Shown piece after piece: positions 1-10,907 of a stretch of DNA of 64,000 nucleotides. The notes under the pieces were generated by a model. It was not told where the DNA came from and did not search any database. It saw only the letters and a list, made by a program, of their open reading frames with translations. Source of the DNA: Mixia osmundae IAM 14324 (lineage: Eukaryota; Basidiomycota; Mixiomycetes; Mixiales; Mixiaceae); the NCBI RefSeq assembly GCF_000708205.1, contig NW_014575559.1, positions 894,575-958,574 on the forward strand. The letters run 5' to 3'. Within the stretch, counting starts at the first letter, position 1, and each line of letters begins with the position of its first letter. Both the position numbers and the translations under genes were made by a program.

Positions 1-185
1 GCTCGAGTGGGCAAAAACGCGACGTGTCACTCTCGCTGGCGATTCCCACGGGCGGACTGCCTAGGCCAAAGAGACAGATCGACGTAAGAAATTCAACGGC
101 GCGCCAGTTGACGCCGTCAATGGATCTCGGATCATGAGAGGTGCGGTATTTGGACGGACAATGAGAGATCCTGTCAACTATCAGG

Positions 186-722
186 CTACTTCCCGACTTG
201 TCCGCTCGGCGATTCGCGCGGACGAGCAGGCACTATAGCCGCAGATGCCACCTGGTGACCAATGCGCTCAGCAGGATTTCGACCCTTTGTGCGACTCTGT
301 CCCGGCATGTCGAACCTCGCATGCAAGTTCCGTAGTGGCTCACAAAACTCGCCTTGCCTCCTGTGACTGACCGTGTGGGTATCGGCACCAGGATCGGACG
401 CGTCGACGATGGAGAAGATGTTTGTCGGATTGCGAAGTCGGTGGGTGATGACGCTTGTCACTGTCGGAAAGGCACCTATGAACGCTTTGGAACCTTCGCA
501 TTCGGACAGTGTCCAGACAATGGGCGTCGTAGCACCGTAAGCATCTGTGTCGGCGCATACCGTCCAGGCAGGTGACGGATCGTCCACATATGTCGATGGC
601 AGAAGAAGCTCCTCATTCTGCTCGGCAAGGCTCATGGGCGTAATCCCGAGGGCTTTCCTAGGATCTGACAGGTCTGCAGGCGCCTCTTGAGAACAGTCGT
701 ATCTTCTTCTTGATGGTGTCAT
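186..722 (-). CDS. Possible protein-coding exon, unknown product
   Basis: An open stretch of 178 codons starts at an ATG on the minus strand. Codon choice resembles that of the recognised genes (many CTC, ATC, GTC, ACG, GAC), and the first two thirds look like ordinary protein with a Trp/Cys-containing core (PIVWTLSECEG). The last 60 residues are basic and low in hydrophobics, which suggests the frame has run into an intron or 3' flank there. I recognise no domain. It lies upstream of the PC-esterase gene on the opposite strand. It may be one exon of a gene whose other exons I could not place, or chance. Confidence 0.3.
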   Translation of the reverse strand: MTPSRRRYDCSQEAPADLSDPRKALGITPMSLAEQNEELLLPSTYVDDPSPAWTVCADTDAYGATTPIVWTLSECEGSKAFIGAFPTVTSVITHRLRNPTNIFSIVDASDPGADTHTVSHRRQGEFCEPLRNLHARFDMPGQSRTKGRNPAERIGHQVASAAIVPARPRESPSGQVGK

Positions 723-1173
723 TGAAGAGTCTACAACATCGGCATGGTCCTAGCGGCGGACTCAGGAAGTGAGTATCGATGGGTAGGGTTGGTCGCATCA
801 TCGACTCGACCCGTGTCAGACAGGCTCATATCGTGCTTTCGCCTGCATGACTTGGGACATGCACGCGATTGACTGCCCTCGCTTGACGAAGGAGGTGGTG
901 TCACGAAGATTTGGGGACAGAGAGGCAAGTTCTTGGAACTGTTCTTGTCAAAGCTGTGAATAAGCGCATGGCTGCCTCTCAACTCGTGCGCCATCCCGTC
1001 AGATTTGATCGATTTCGCGAGTATTTCCGCTTGGCTGCGCCCGAGTCGCGTACTTTGATATTTGGCAGATCGTCCCGCCCGGAACACGGCAACGACAGCA
1101 GCAGTGTCATGTTGGCACCATTTCCAATGCAACCATTCTCTTGCTTGGCGCTCACCAGCGATTCACGTCAAGC

Positions 1174-2478
1174 ATGCAGGTCGAGAAGGATGAGATCGAG
1201 CAGGAAACCCTGCTGCCGGTCCGACACTGGCCTAAAGAGCGCAGGAGGACATTGATCTGGACATACGTGCTCGCGTGTTCGACTGGTACCCTACTCGTGG
1301 CCGTCACCACCTTGTTGCTTCACTTGCAAGACATCAGGAGGAGTCAATCAGGCCGACCTCGATCTTGCGATGATCCCTACGTGCGACCGGGCTACATCTG
1401 GCGCGGACGAGGTGGACCAAACGATGTTCGCTGGATACCCTATTCGAACGATACCATCGCTGCAGACCATTCTAACCTGACTGCTACAAGATACACATTG
1501 CCTCCTGATGACGATGCAACGTTTGCCAAAGCGAGCGCGATGTCGCCGCCGCGATACTCGCTCGACCTGAATTCTTCCGATCGAGCTCAATCTCTCAGCT
1601 GGGCATCAGGACGACATATCGCCTTTGTTGGCGATTCGCATGATCGGATGGCCATCAGACACTTTTGCACGATCGGCGGCTCAACGTCACAATGTACGCA
1701 TTACCACGTCGCGTGCACCTGTCGGATACCCGAGCTCGATCTGACTCTCTCACTCTGGTTCAACGTCGGCATGTACGATGACGACTTTGCGTATCCACCC
1801 GAAGCAGAAAAGGATCCCGCTGTCGGTCCTCCACGATGGGAAGACCGATTCAGGACCCTCTTTGAACCCATGCTCCTCGAGACCGGCCCGCCAGATCTCA
1901 TCATGTTCAACAGCGAGGCATGGGACGCAGATATCTATGCAGAAGCAAGGGGAAAAGCGATCGGAGCGCCAGAGCTCGCAACGAGCGCGCGACCCTTGCT
2001 CTGGCAAGAACTGGCTTGGCATCGATCGCGCGTGAGACAAGTCATCAACGAGCTCCGCCACCGGTTTGCTGGTGTGCCGTCAGTGATCAATCTTTGGCTG
2101 CAATGTCGGATTCTGATCAGCTCTGCGCAGGATCATGTATCGCGTCGATCACTATCACGCAGACCAGGATAACGGCAAGAACCTGCACGTCTACCAAGTC
2201 AATCAATCGATGCGTTCACTCATGCTGCAAATGGGCATCCCTATCTTCGAATGGGGGGCGCTCATCACTGGCGAATTCCAAGAACCGATGACAGATCTGG
2301 CATGTCTGCTCATGATCCAGCAGAATCATCTCGCTTACACGTGTCTCTGCAGGGCCATCATTACAACCTTGCAAAGGTGTCTTATCTGTTTGCGGATATG
2401 CTGCTCTTTTACCTGCGACGCGCGACGAACAACACGACCTGGACAGAGTGTATCGGGCAACGCGACCAGCTCACCTAG
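1174..2478 (+). CDS. PC-esterase-like type II membrane protein
   Basis: The protein starts at the ATG at 1174. A short cytoplasmic tail is followed by one hydrophobic segment (about residues 25-48), so the catalytic part should face the Golgi or ER lumen. The lumenal part has a GDSHD block (AFVGDSHDRMAIRHFC), the nucleophile motif of the SGNH/PC-esterase family, whose members handle O-acetyl groups on glycans. A later block (SLMLQMGIPIFEWG) and a C-terminal GHHYN, in the place of the family's D-x-x-H triad, complete the fold. An intron at 2072-2120 (49 nt) joins the first frame to the second. A further junction between about 2296 and 2372 is needed to reach GHHYN, and the best donor I see is GC (CTG then GCATGT). 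The substrate cannot be read from sequence. Confidence 0.75.
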
Positions 2479-2584
2479 CCCTCACGATTCCGCAGATTAC
2501 GGTTCGGTTCGGTCGGCTCAGCATCAGCTCCCTCTGAGCATGCTCGCGAGCCGACGACGAGGCTCAATGCATACAGACTCGCCG

Positions 2585-3007
2585 CTATCGCTCTGACCCT
2601 GATCCGAATGACGCGTTCGGACCGGTGCAAGCCACGAGGCAAATCTGGGGCAAGCTCAGTATAGCGCATGCATCGACTGCACGCGTCAAACGCGTCTTCG
2701 CTCCACTCTCACTGCGCCACGAGGCCAAGGAAGCATGCCAAGCACGGCCTTTGCCGCTTTTCATCATCGTGATGAGCGGCACGTTGTGGAGTTGCACAGC
2801 GATCTCTGGGCAGACTGCGCGAATTTGCAAGATGATCTGCGATCCCTCATGCTTTTGGGTACCTTCAGGCACGATGCTGTAGACTTTTGCCATGATTCGG
2901 GATGGCGCCAAACTCGTGGCACATTTGCTTTTTAGCGCTGAATTCTCTGGAGACGGGTAGCGATCGTTGAAGGGAGGCGCGTCTTCCAAGTGAAAGTGCT
3001 TCGTCAT
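2585..3007 (-). CDS. Weak candidate coding exon, unknown product
   Basis: This is a 140-codon open frame with an ATG, on the minus strand, filling much of the space between the PC-esterase gene and the next plus-strand gene. Its codons look plausible for this genome, but I recognise no motif. A shorter plus-strand frame (about 2735-2935) competes over the same bases, so even the strand is uncertain. No upstream exon could be joined with confidence, although minus-strand frames stay open to about 3500. Treat it as a marker of possible coding sequence only. Confidence 0.22.
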   Translation of the reverse strand: MTKHFHLEDAPPFNDRYPSPENSALKSKCATSLAPSRIMAKVYSIVPEGTQKHEGSQIILQIRAVCPEIAVQLHNVPLITMMKSGKGRAWHASLASWRSESGAKTRLTRAVDACAILSLPQICLVACTGPNASFGSGSER

Positions 3008-3533
3008 TTCAACGCCAATAAAAGCTCGGCACAGTCATCGATGAGCTCACCTCCTGGACGCGCACTCAACGCCTGAGCAGTTCTGTACCTGGACGCAATT
3101 CAGGTCTGAGTGCTCACTCCCAATCGACGCACAGCTAGGGTCAACCTGCAACTCTCTCCCGTGATTGAGTGCCTGGCAAGTCAAACGACCCAAAGCGTCG
3201 GTATCGGGTCTTGTGCTCGACTGACTTGGCATTTCAAACTCACTCAGAGCCAAGATCTGGCGAGCATAAGGAGCATCTGCACCGACGCAACAATATCGAC
3301 GATCTGCACGCCCATCGACTCGGCTGAGCGCTGATCCTCGAAGCACGCCAGCACAACGGAAGCATCCCTTCAGCGGCGGCCGAAAGCAACGCGTCGGACG
3401 GCGATGAACCGAAGCGGGTTGCAATGCTCAGCCATATCCGACAGCGAACTGCCGAGAGAGCATATAACCCACTCTCGGAAATCTTCTCTCCCAGGTGAGC
3501 GCACACCTTTCGACCGAGAGCGCGCGAGAGCCA

Positions 3534-4525
3534 TGTCGATTTGGTCGAGGAGGCAGACCATGCTGACGCTGCCTTGTCACTTGTGTCCTCTACCAGATCA
3601 CATACGCGATTCGGACAACGATTCGTTTGATGAAGCGCACGAAGCCGATACCCCGCCGGCCTCGCCTTACGAGCACCTCAGGTCACCCTCGGCCAAATCA
3701 CCCAAACGTTCTTTCGCTTCGCCGCTCAAGCTAGACTTTTCGACCCTGCCGCAGTTCAGGCTGGACAAGGCCGCGCTTTCGAGCGGTCCCATGACGGATG
3801 CGCAGCAGGCCCTAGAGTAAGCTGCGCGCTATTTACGCGTGCCCGGGCACAGGCTGATTGTGGTGTTCTCGGGTAGGATGCGATCGCCATGCAGCCCTTC
3901 AGCATTGCCGCCCTGCGCCCAGCCGGACACGGGATCTTTCTCGCCGTATCCTTCACCTCGACATCTGCGACGGCCGGAGATGCGCAGTCGATGGTCATCC
4001 GAATCATACTCGCTGACGCCTACATCTGCTTCTGCCCTGCCTATCACGCCGAGCGCGTTCGACTGGTCTACGCTGTCGATGCCTGCAGTGCACACACGCA
4101 CGCAGTCTGCCGGTCTGGGACTTCTCACCCCTCCGCCCGACGAGGAGAGCTGCGAGCACGGATCACAAGCAGACTGGCAAATGGCTCAAGATAGCTCGGA
4201 CGAAGATCTCATGGCGTGCCACGAGAGCGAGACTGAGGAAGATCCATGTGACAGCATTCCAGCCTTCGCTCATGGCAACACTGCTCGCCGTACTCGACCA
4301 AGCCACTTTCGTGAGTTCACTATCGGCCGACAACGCACGAGCGCGATGGCAGTCGATTCGCCCGGCTTGAGTCCCGTTCCGCCACAGATCGTGCCCAGGC
4401 CGACGAGATATGCCTCTTCGCCCTTGGCACGAATGGACGATTCTGCACCTGCTCGTATCGCACAAGACTTGGCAGACATGAGCGTAGACGATCGTCGCAA
4501 CAAAGTCAATCCTTATTTCCTCTGA
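3534..4525 (+). CDS. Serine/proline-rich hypothetical protein
   Basis: Two exons are joined by a clean 60-nt intron at 3817-3876 (donor GTAAGC), which keeps the frame across a GAG codon. The protein is rich in Ser, Pro and acidic residues and probably largely disordered. It has repeated SP and TP sites (TPPASPYEH, LLTPPPDEE, SPGLSPVPP) that look like targets of proline-directed kinases. The C-terminus is short and conserved-looking (DDRRNKVNPYFL). I find no enzyme fold and no membrane segment. The frame is open upstream to 3404, so the N-terminus could be longer, and an alternative small intron just after the start is possible. Function unknown. Confidence 0.6.
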
Positions 4526-4820
4526 CGAACCTCACATATAGACACGCTCGGCCTGATGCGCCCATATAAATACACAGATACTGACGACTGTAACAATTGA
4601 TCAACAACGCCTGGTGCGAAGCGATCGTACGCATGGAATGCAGAAGCACGACGAATGTACAGCTCGCGCGAACTTGTAGAGATGCGTAACGCGCTCGAGC
4701 ATCACTGTGGTTGTAGTGTGCTATCATTTCAATTACTTCACTCGCTCGCTCGCTCGTTGCCTCGCTAGCTGCAGAAGCGAAGAACAGAAGATGCATGCCT
4801 CACTCTACATGATGGCAAAG

Positions 4821-5433
4821 TTAAGCACGAGCTGCTGCAGCGCCTGCGACGGCGATCTGTAATCCACCCGCTTCATGAGCACATGACAGTGTCATACACG
4901 CGAGCTGGCTAACCTGTGTCTGAGCAGTGATCTTCTTGCCATCCTTGTTGAAGCGGATGCGAGGGGGAGGCGCACGGATGCGTCGTCCTCCTACACTTCG
5001 TACTCTGACGACCTGTCACCGCAGCATTCGTCTGAGCGCTTGGTCGGCCTCAAAGAAGCTCAAAACTGACATGAGCGTGGATGGCGCAAGAGACGCAGTA
5101 GAGCAGCTTGATGTATAGCTTCGGTAGTGTGTACTCTTGGTAGACGCTTGCCTCGCTGATATCTCGAATGGCAGCCGATTCTGTCCGGGAGGATGGCAGG
5201 CGTGAGCACCGAGACGGACTCACGAGTCTCACTGTGACGGACCAACGATGTTGCGAACAGTGAATCGCTTGATTGCCTTGTCCTTGGGCACACAGCGAGA
5301 GCAGTTTGAGCATCTCACAAAGTTTGTGTGTCCGCGTCCCTTCTTGTTGCGACCGCCCGAGCGTCTCTTCTTAGTCTGTACGGCGCCGTGTCAGCATGCT
5401 ACGCAGTCCGCCTAGCAGGCAGCGACGTACCAT
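4821..5433 (-). CDS. RPS26: 40S ribosomal protein eS26
   Basis: Five exons give a protein of about 120 residues that matches eS26 along its length. The basic N-terminus [16 protein letters not shown] is followed by the zinc-binding block ([18 protein letters not shown]), the [12 protein letters not shown] segment, a second Cys pair ([11 protein letters not shown]) and the proline-rich [13 protein letters not shown] tail ending in an Ala-rich stretch. In the small ribosomal subunit, eS26 sits at the mRNA exit channel. The first exon is the ATG codon alone (5431-5433). The introns are 5376-5430, 5181-5242, 5013-5070 and 4856-4913, all 55-62 nt. The start faces the sulfite oxidase gene across a short shared promoter. 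Confidence 0.97.
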
Positions 5434-5576
5434 CTTTGTCGATGTCAAAGCCTTGGTGTGCCGACGAGCCTCGAGGCTGATTTTCACCGAGTTTGTCTTG
5501 ACGCGCTCGAGTTGATGACGTGACCTCATCAGCATCGATCAACAATTGACCGGCGCCGCTGCTTGGCCCGCCAACA
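5434..5576. promoter_or_regulatory. Shared promoter between RPS26 and sulfite oxidase
   Basis: These 143 bases separate the two start codons of a head-to-head gene pair, so they must hold the 5' leaders and core promoters of both. I see no clear TATA box. An open frame crosses part of the region on the minus strand, but it has no support as a gene. Confidence 0.6.
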
Positions 5577-6865
5577 ATGGGGCTCGCAGTCCTCGACGCA
5601 GTGCCCTTCAATGCCGAACCGAGCTCGTTGCCAGATCTCACAGCACACTATCTCACGCCCAAGTCACTTGTACCTTGATCTCTCCGTCTGCATCTGTCCA
5701 GCTCAGGCTGACCACTCGCTCAGGTCTTCCAACGCAATCACGGTCCGTTTGTCCTTCTAGACGAGAGCCAGTCTATCCCCGTCACGATTGAATCCCACAT
5801 TTCTAAACGTATATCGCCAAGATCACTGTTATTGTCCGAGCTCAGGCAGAGAGAGCAAGTCAGCTCGACTGTCACGCTGCAATGTGCTGGCAACAGACGG
5901 AAGGAGATGTCGACTCAGAAGCACGAGACCGAAGGGCTGCAGTGGGGTTCGGGAACGATTGCCAACTGTCTATGGACCGGACCCCTCCTCGCGCCGATTT
6001 TGCAAGAGATGGGCATCTCGCTCGATCAGACAGTCGACGCAGAGGAACGGCAAAGGTGGGAGAACGCGCATGTTGAGTTTGTGAGCGATCAGGTCTGCCA
6101 AGAGGACGAGCGGTTCGCTTCGTCAATACCTCTGAGCGAGATCCTCAGCGGCGCTTGCCCCGTCATGCTCGCCCTCAAGATGAACAGTGATGACCTGCCG
6201 CTCGAGCATGGAGGTCCTCTGAGGATCATTGCACCCGGCTTGATAGGTGCTCGAAGCGTCAAATGGCTCTGCCGGATCCACATCAGATCAAAAGAATCGC
6301 AGAATTTCTACATGCAGTACGACTACAAGAAGCTACCGCCTTGCGCAGATGCAGACACGAAGACAGACTGGATGGAGAAGACGCCTGCACTTGCTCATTT
6401 CAGTCTGCACAGCGTTATCACTCAGCCTGAGCCGGGCTCGGGGGTCAAGAGCACAGTCAAAGTGCAGGGATATGCTACGAGTGGGACGGGCAAGCGCATT
6501 GCGTCTGTTCAGATCGCGATTGTAACGCAAGAGGAGGGGGCTAGTGAGGATGCTATCAAGGACGATGCGGAGAAGTCAGATGATTGGCAAGAAGCGACGC
6601 TCGTTCAAGATGCCGGCTCGGACTCGCAGCAATGGGGCTGGTGTCTCTTTTCTCTGGACGTCAACCTCGAAGCCCACAAAGCGCAAAGCAAGATCGCCCT
6701 CATTTCACGTGCAAGTACGTCATCCCTCGCTATAGAGAGTCTACAAGACTGATGGATTGGGCAGCACTCGTTGATGGCACGAGACAAGTCAAAAAGGCCG
6801 AGTGGAATCTGCGCGGGCTGGAGCATTGCGACTGGTCAGTGGTCCGGAGCATCAGCATTGTATGA
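5577..6865 (+). CDS. Sulfite oxidase (molybdopterin type, no cytochrome b5 domain)
   Basis: Three exons (5577-5669, 5724-6714, 6765-6865) give 394 residues. The N-terminus LTPKSLVFQRNHGPFV is the typical entry to the molybdopterin domain. TVTLQCAGNRRKEM carries the conserved cysteine that binds molybdenum. GLQWGSGTIANCLWTG and HGGPLRIIAPGLIGARSVKW are the next family blocks. The last 120 residues form the Mo-co dimerisation domain, ending in the usual EWNLRG segment. The enzyme oxidises sulfite to sulfate. There is no heme-binding cytochrome b5 domain and no clear targeting leader, so it resembles the oxygen-using plant/peroxisomal form rather than the mitochondrial animal form. The C-terminus (RSISIV) is not a classical SKL peroxisomal signal, so the location is unclear. 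Confidence 0.92.
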
Positions 6866-7079
6866 TTGTGCAGTAGATGCGTAAATCCCAGTGTCGTTGT
6901 ACTACCCGGCCTGTTGCATTCTTCGGCCGGGAACGAGCGGGAGGCGGAATGTTGGGCGTTCGCAAATGAGCTCGTCGCGTGGCCAAGAAAACGGCAGAAG
7001 GGGCAGGAGGACGAATTGATTGACCCTCCCGCGAGGCTTGCGAGGCGTACAGGCTTGAGGGGGCACGTTGGGGGCAGTC

Positions 7080-9481
7080 ATGCAGCTTCCGCCAGACAGC
7101 TCATCTGCCTCTCGGCGCGTGAGCATCAACGGCAACAGCAGCAGCAGCAACACCTCTACCAAGACCACAGCCGGGCCTCCTCTGTTTGCTCCTCCACTGG
7201 ATTCCTTAGATGGCCATCACGAGTCAGGTCCTAGCTCGACACACAGCTACATTGGCTATACGCCCCAGCAGAGGCACAGAACAAGCTCGAGCGCTTCGTC
7301 TAATTACTCGAGGAATAGCTTCACCACCCATTCACCTGCTCCACTCGTCCACCTGTCTCCTCAGAACGACAGAACGACATCCGAGAGCCATTGGCATTCT
7401 TCAGCGGAGACCTACGCTTCTAGATCTCTACACGAACCGCTCGCCGTTCTCACACCTGCACGCTCTCGCTCAGACTCTCTCCAGAGATCTCGACAACCAG
7501 AGGCAAGTCGAGCACACGGCTGTCTCGTCTTGCGGCTTGCTGACATGAGGGCACGCGCACGCAGGCAGAGATGATAGATCCACGAAGGATGAGGACGCCT
7601 GCGAGTAGCTTGCCGCGCGGCCAGACGACGCCAGGTAACGACCAAACGACGACGTCTCCCATCGTCGACCCTGGCTATTTCAACGGCATCTCGCCTCTCG
7701 TCTTTCCAACCTCATCGTCAGAACATACCCGAGCACACTCTGACGCAAGCTCAATCTATTCCTCGCACAACATCTCACAACCGACTTCACCCTCGCTCAG
7801 GAATCCTCCCGGTCATCGACCGACCATGCCCAGAAGAGTATCTTCCATGGACGGTAGTAGATTCGTGAGGACTCTTTCGGTCGATATGAGCCCAACGACA
7901 TCACGTGCGAGGAGGATAGCCGCCAAGTCGACGCCAGATTCGCCTGCTGATGAGTATCCTTCGAGGTTACTACCGGGAGATTCGCCTATCATTGTACCCA
8001 GTCGGAAATCGAGTATAGCGGGCATCGATTCGCCCATGCAAGAGCTAGCAAGTCTGGCGCCCTCACGGGGATCCTCGCTGTTCCCACCCCAAGTAGACGA
8101 GACGATCGAAGAGGGTCCGCCTAGGCTACCCGCCAATTCATCACCCCTCGATTTTGCCGAGCTCTACAGTACCCTGCCCTCGCCTGTAGATGACCACTTT
8201 GCAGAGAGCAAGGTAGTTCAGCCGGAAGTACGACATCTTCCTGGCGAATTTGACACAGAATCGACGAGGAGCAATGCTCTGGATGAGTTGAATGCGGCTA
8301 TTGGCGATGCGCTCCAGAGTATGAACGATATAGACGATATCCCGCTCAAGGACACGTCTGAGCACGATAGCGGATCTGCCTATAGCCATTCTCCCGTCAA
8401 GTCTACTGTGACGGCAGTACAGCCGGGCGTGCAGCAGACGATCGGAGAAGAGGCTGCACTTCGACAGAGGGATGTACCGAGTAGACAGATCTCGCCCACG
8501 ACTTCCGCCGTTCCGATCAGCAGGGAGTTGTCATCCCAAGGCGGTCCCGTCGCTATTGCTATCGATCCGAACGAACAGATCAGATGGCATACCCCGCTCG
8601 AGAGCGTCAATAACACCGCAGACTACTTCCCGAATCGTGTGGTACCGAGAAGGCACATGCCTTTCACTTCGGCAATGTCATATGCGGAAGTCTCCAGACT
8701 TCGCACTGCGGGCGAGAGAGCCAAGGCATACTCTGCCAAACTCAACGAGCTCCTCGGGCAGGATCGTGGATTCTCTCTCTGGTTGGATATTGCCAGTCAG
8801 AACGTAGGCAAGTTTGCGTCGCTTGACACTGCCAAATCGCAGGCTGACGGCTCGATAGGACTCGTGACTGCGCAAAGAACGGAAGGAAGAGGATCCTTCT
8901 CGTCGATACATCAGCCCGTATCGCCCACTGACACGATCAGAAGAGGAGGTTCGCAAGCTTCACTCGACATCAACCCACGGCAGCTCAATCCGCGTTCTGA
9001 CCTCGCACGACGGGATATGACCAACTTCAGACAATCTTCCATACTCTCTGCGCATCGACTCTCACAGACGAACCTGTTGGGCAACCCGAGCGTACTCAAC
9101 CAGGTCAATAAGCTCACTAAGCCTCGATTCGGTATGGGCCGACGGACGAGCAAGAGATCGCCTTCGGGCAAGACGGCCAGCTTGCCCATCTCGCATAGCT
9201 ACTCTGGCGATCGAAATCTAGCTGGTCTGATCAGCAATCCTAGGCCGATTGTCGAGCCAAACGAGACGGGTTCTCCGGCTGGTCTGGGGCTGCGCCCAAT
9301 CCAATCGCGACAATCTGACGAATCGAGCTATCACGCTAAGCTGGACAGGATGTCAGATATCCTCCCGGCTGCCAACCGAGCCACCCTGTCAGAATACCTC
9401 ATTCGAAGCGATGGGAACGATCTGGACGCCATTGGGAGTTATTTGGCAGATGATAGACAGGGACGCGTGTCTATCTCCTAG
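7080..9481 (+). CDS. Large serine-rich protein with UBA/CUE-like C-terminus
   Basis: The first ATG in frame is at 7080. An N-terminal exon rich in Ser, Thr and His runs to about 7503 and is joined to the long 7571-9481 frame. The junction is either a GC-AG intron (GAG then GCAAGT, acceptor before GCAGAG) or a GT-AG one with GTCGAG. The total is close to 780 residues. Most of the chain looks disordered, with many SP and RRxS sites. A more ordered part near residue 510 (YAEVSRLRTAGERAKAYSAK) looks helical. The last 50 residues (DILPAANRATLSEYLIRSDG, then DAIGSYL) resemble a small ubiquitin-binding-type three-helix fold. That likeness is by pattern only. I do not recognise the family, and it may be a regulatory scaffold. 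Confidence 0.78.
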
Positions 9482-9576
9482 CAGCTGCAGCTGTGCAAGT
9501 AGATACAAAGGTGTAGATGCATTGTAAGGGTTGTAGTGTCCTGCATGCATGTGTGGTGCATGCGTCTGACTCTGGT

Positions 9577-9910
9577 TCAGAAACCAATCGTCGTCTCTGC
9601 CAAATAGTCGTTTGCCTTTTGCAATACGTTCTTGTCCTTGTTGCCCTGTCCGGCAATCCTCCCCATCAACATTGACTATGTTGTCACGAAAGGCAACTGA
9701 CCGCATCTGCACGCTTCTTGAACTCTTCGTCGTCTTCTTCTTGACGATCTCGCGCAGACTCGGGGTCGCCCGTGTTGTCGACTATCTTCTGCCCCTTGTC
9801 ATGCTCTGCCGCTTCGCTCTGTCGCTCCAAGATCAGCTGACTTGATTGACATGCATTTGTGAGCTCACACTTGGCGCGATTGCCGCTGATCGATCCTCTT
9901 GAGCCGACAT
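9577..9910 (-). CDS. Small conserved-looking acidic/charged protein
   Basis: Three short exons give a protein of about 80 residues. It starts MSAQEDRSAAIAPS, continues through a charged helix-forming core (EHDKGQKIVDNTGDPESARD) and ends NVLQKANDYLAETTIGF. The first intron would be only about 32 nt (GTGAGC to GTCAG). The second runs from GTCAGT near 9698 to an acceptor near 9650. No signal peptide, membrane segment or cysteine is seen. I cannot name the family. The spliced frame keeps good amino-acid sense across both junctions, which is the main support. It is tail-to-tail with the large serine-rich gene and head-to-head with EMC10. Confidence 0.55.
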
Positions 9911-9979
9911 GTTTGCGACGACGACGAAAGAGCGAATGACCTCATCGCGTCGAGTCGCGACTGCTCGCCTTCACCGACG

Positions 9980-10729
9980 ATGTTGCTGAGGTTGTCCTTG
10001 ATTGTCATAGGGGCACAGGTGAGCTTGTAGCATATGTAAAAGTGTGAAGCTCATCACTCGGTCAGGTCGTGCTCGCGCAGAAGCAAGTGAGGTTGTTCGA
10101 GCGCTTCTCAGGCGGCGAGCGATGGCATCCGCGAGGAACAGCGTCGCTAGGCCCGACTGTCGAGCTTGAGAGCTCATCTCGCCCGCTCTGGGATAGATCA
10201 GTAGACGGCACAGGCTACTATCAGCTGGGCTACTCGCTCGACGCAGCTGCAAAGGCGCCAGACTCATTTATAAGCACGCCTCTGGTGGGTGAGCGCGCAT
10301 CAGCTCTGAATCAGGAGCTGAACATGCACGATACTCGTTTCTCAGTGTCGATTTGCAGGCTTGGCGGTACAGGAAAGCATCGTCTTGCATACCTTGGCAG
10401 ACGGCGCGACGGTTGCCGGACTGGCGCACACCACGTCCGCGCCGCCAAATGCATGTGACTTGCCCAGTAGTAGCATCTCAATGCCCTCGACGAGGATATC
10501 ATCGCGCCCACCGGCGATCATTCCCGATATTGTGCTACACGAACCCAAAGCAGAAGTAGAGTTCGACGAGAGCGGTCAGGAGAAAGTACCGCCCAAACCA
10601 CAAACGTTCTTGCAAAAGTACTGGTGGTACATCATTCCTCTACTGCTTCTGCTCGTCATGTCCGGTCCGCAAGAAGAGCCAAAGGCAGGCGCAGCTGCTG
10701 CAGGCGCGAGACCCGCAGCGCGTACGTAA
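9980..10729 (+). CDS. EMC10: ER membrane protein complex subunit 10
   Basis: Three exons (9980-10018, 10066-10288, 10359-10729) encode 210 residues. The first exon and the start of the second form a signal peptide (MLLRLSLIVIGAQVVLAQ). The lumenal part has the family's beta-rich blocks (YYQLGYSL, then SIVLHTLADGATVAGLAHTT). The C-terminus has the diagnostic sequence TFLQKYWWYIIPLLLLLVMS, one membrane segment followed by a short Gly/Ala tail, as in animal EMC10. In the EMC, subunit 10 is a lumen-facing part of the machine that inserts tail-anchored and multipass proteins into the ER membrane. The first intron is 47 nt and the second 70 nt. SEC61 and other secretory genes lie further along the window but not adjacent. 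Confidence 0.88.
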
Positions 10730-10907
10730 TGCATGCACAGATAGCGTCCTTGCTGCAAACAATGCTTGCGCAGTGCTTAGCTGTGAGGGCATAACTTTCT
10801 TCGGATATTGCCTCAGGCATTACGCAAGCAAGCGCAGAATGGCGGGCACAGTGATGTCCTGTCTGATGTGTGGAGTGGCAAGGCGCTCCGCTTTCCTCGC
10901 CAACAGA

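Noticed and set aside
5399-5641. An 80-codon minus-strand frame between RPS26 and sulfite oxidase
   Set aside because: It overlaps the first exons of both genes and the shared promoter, and shows no motif.
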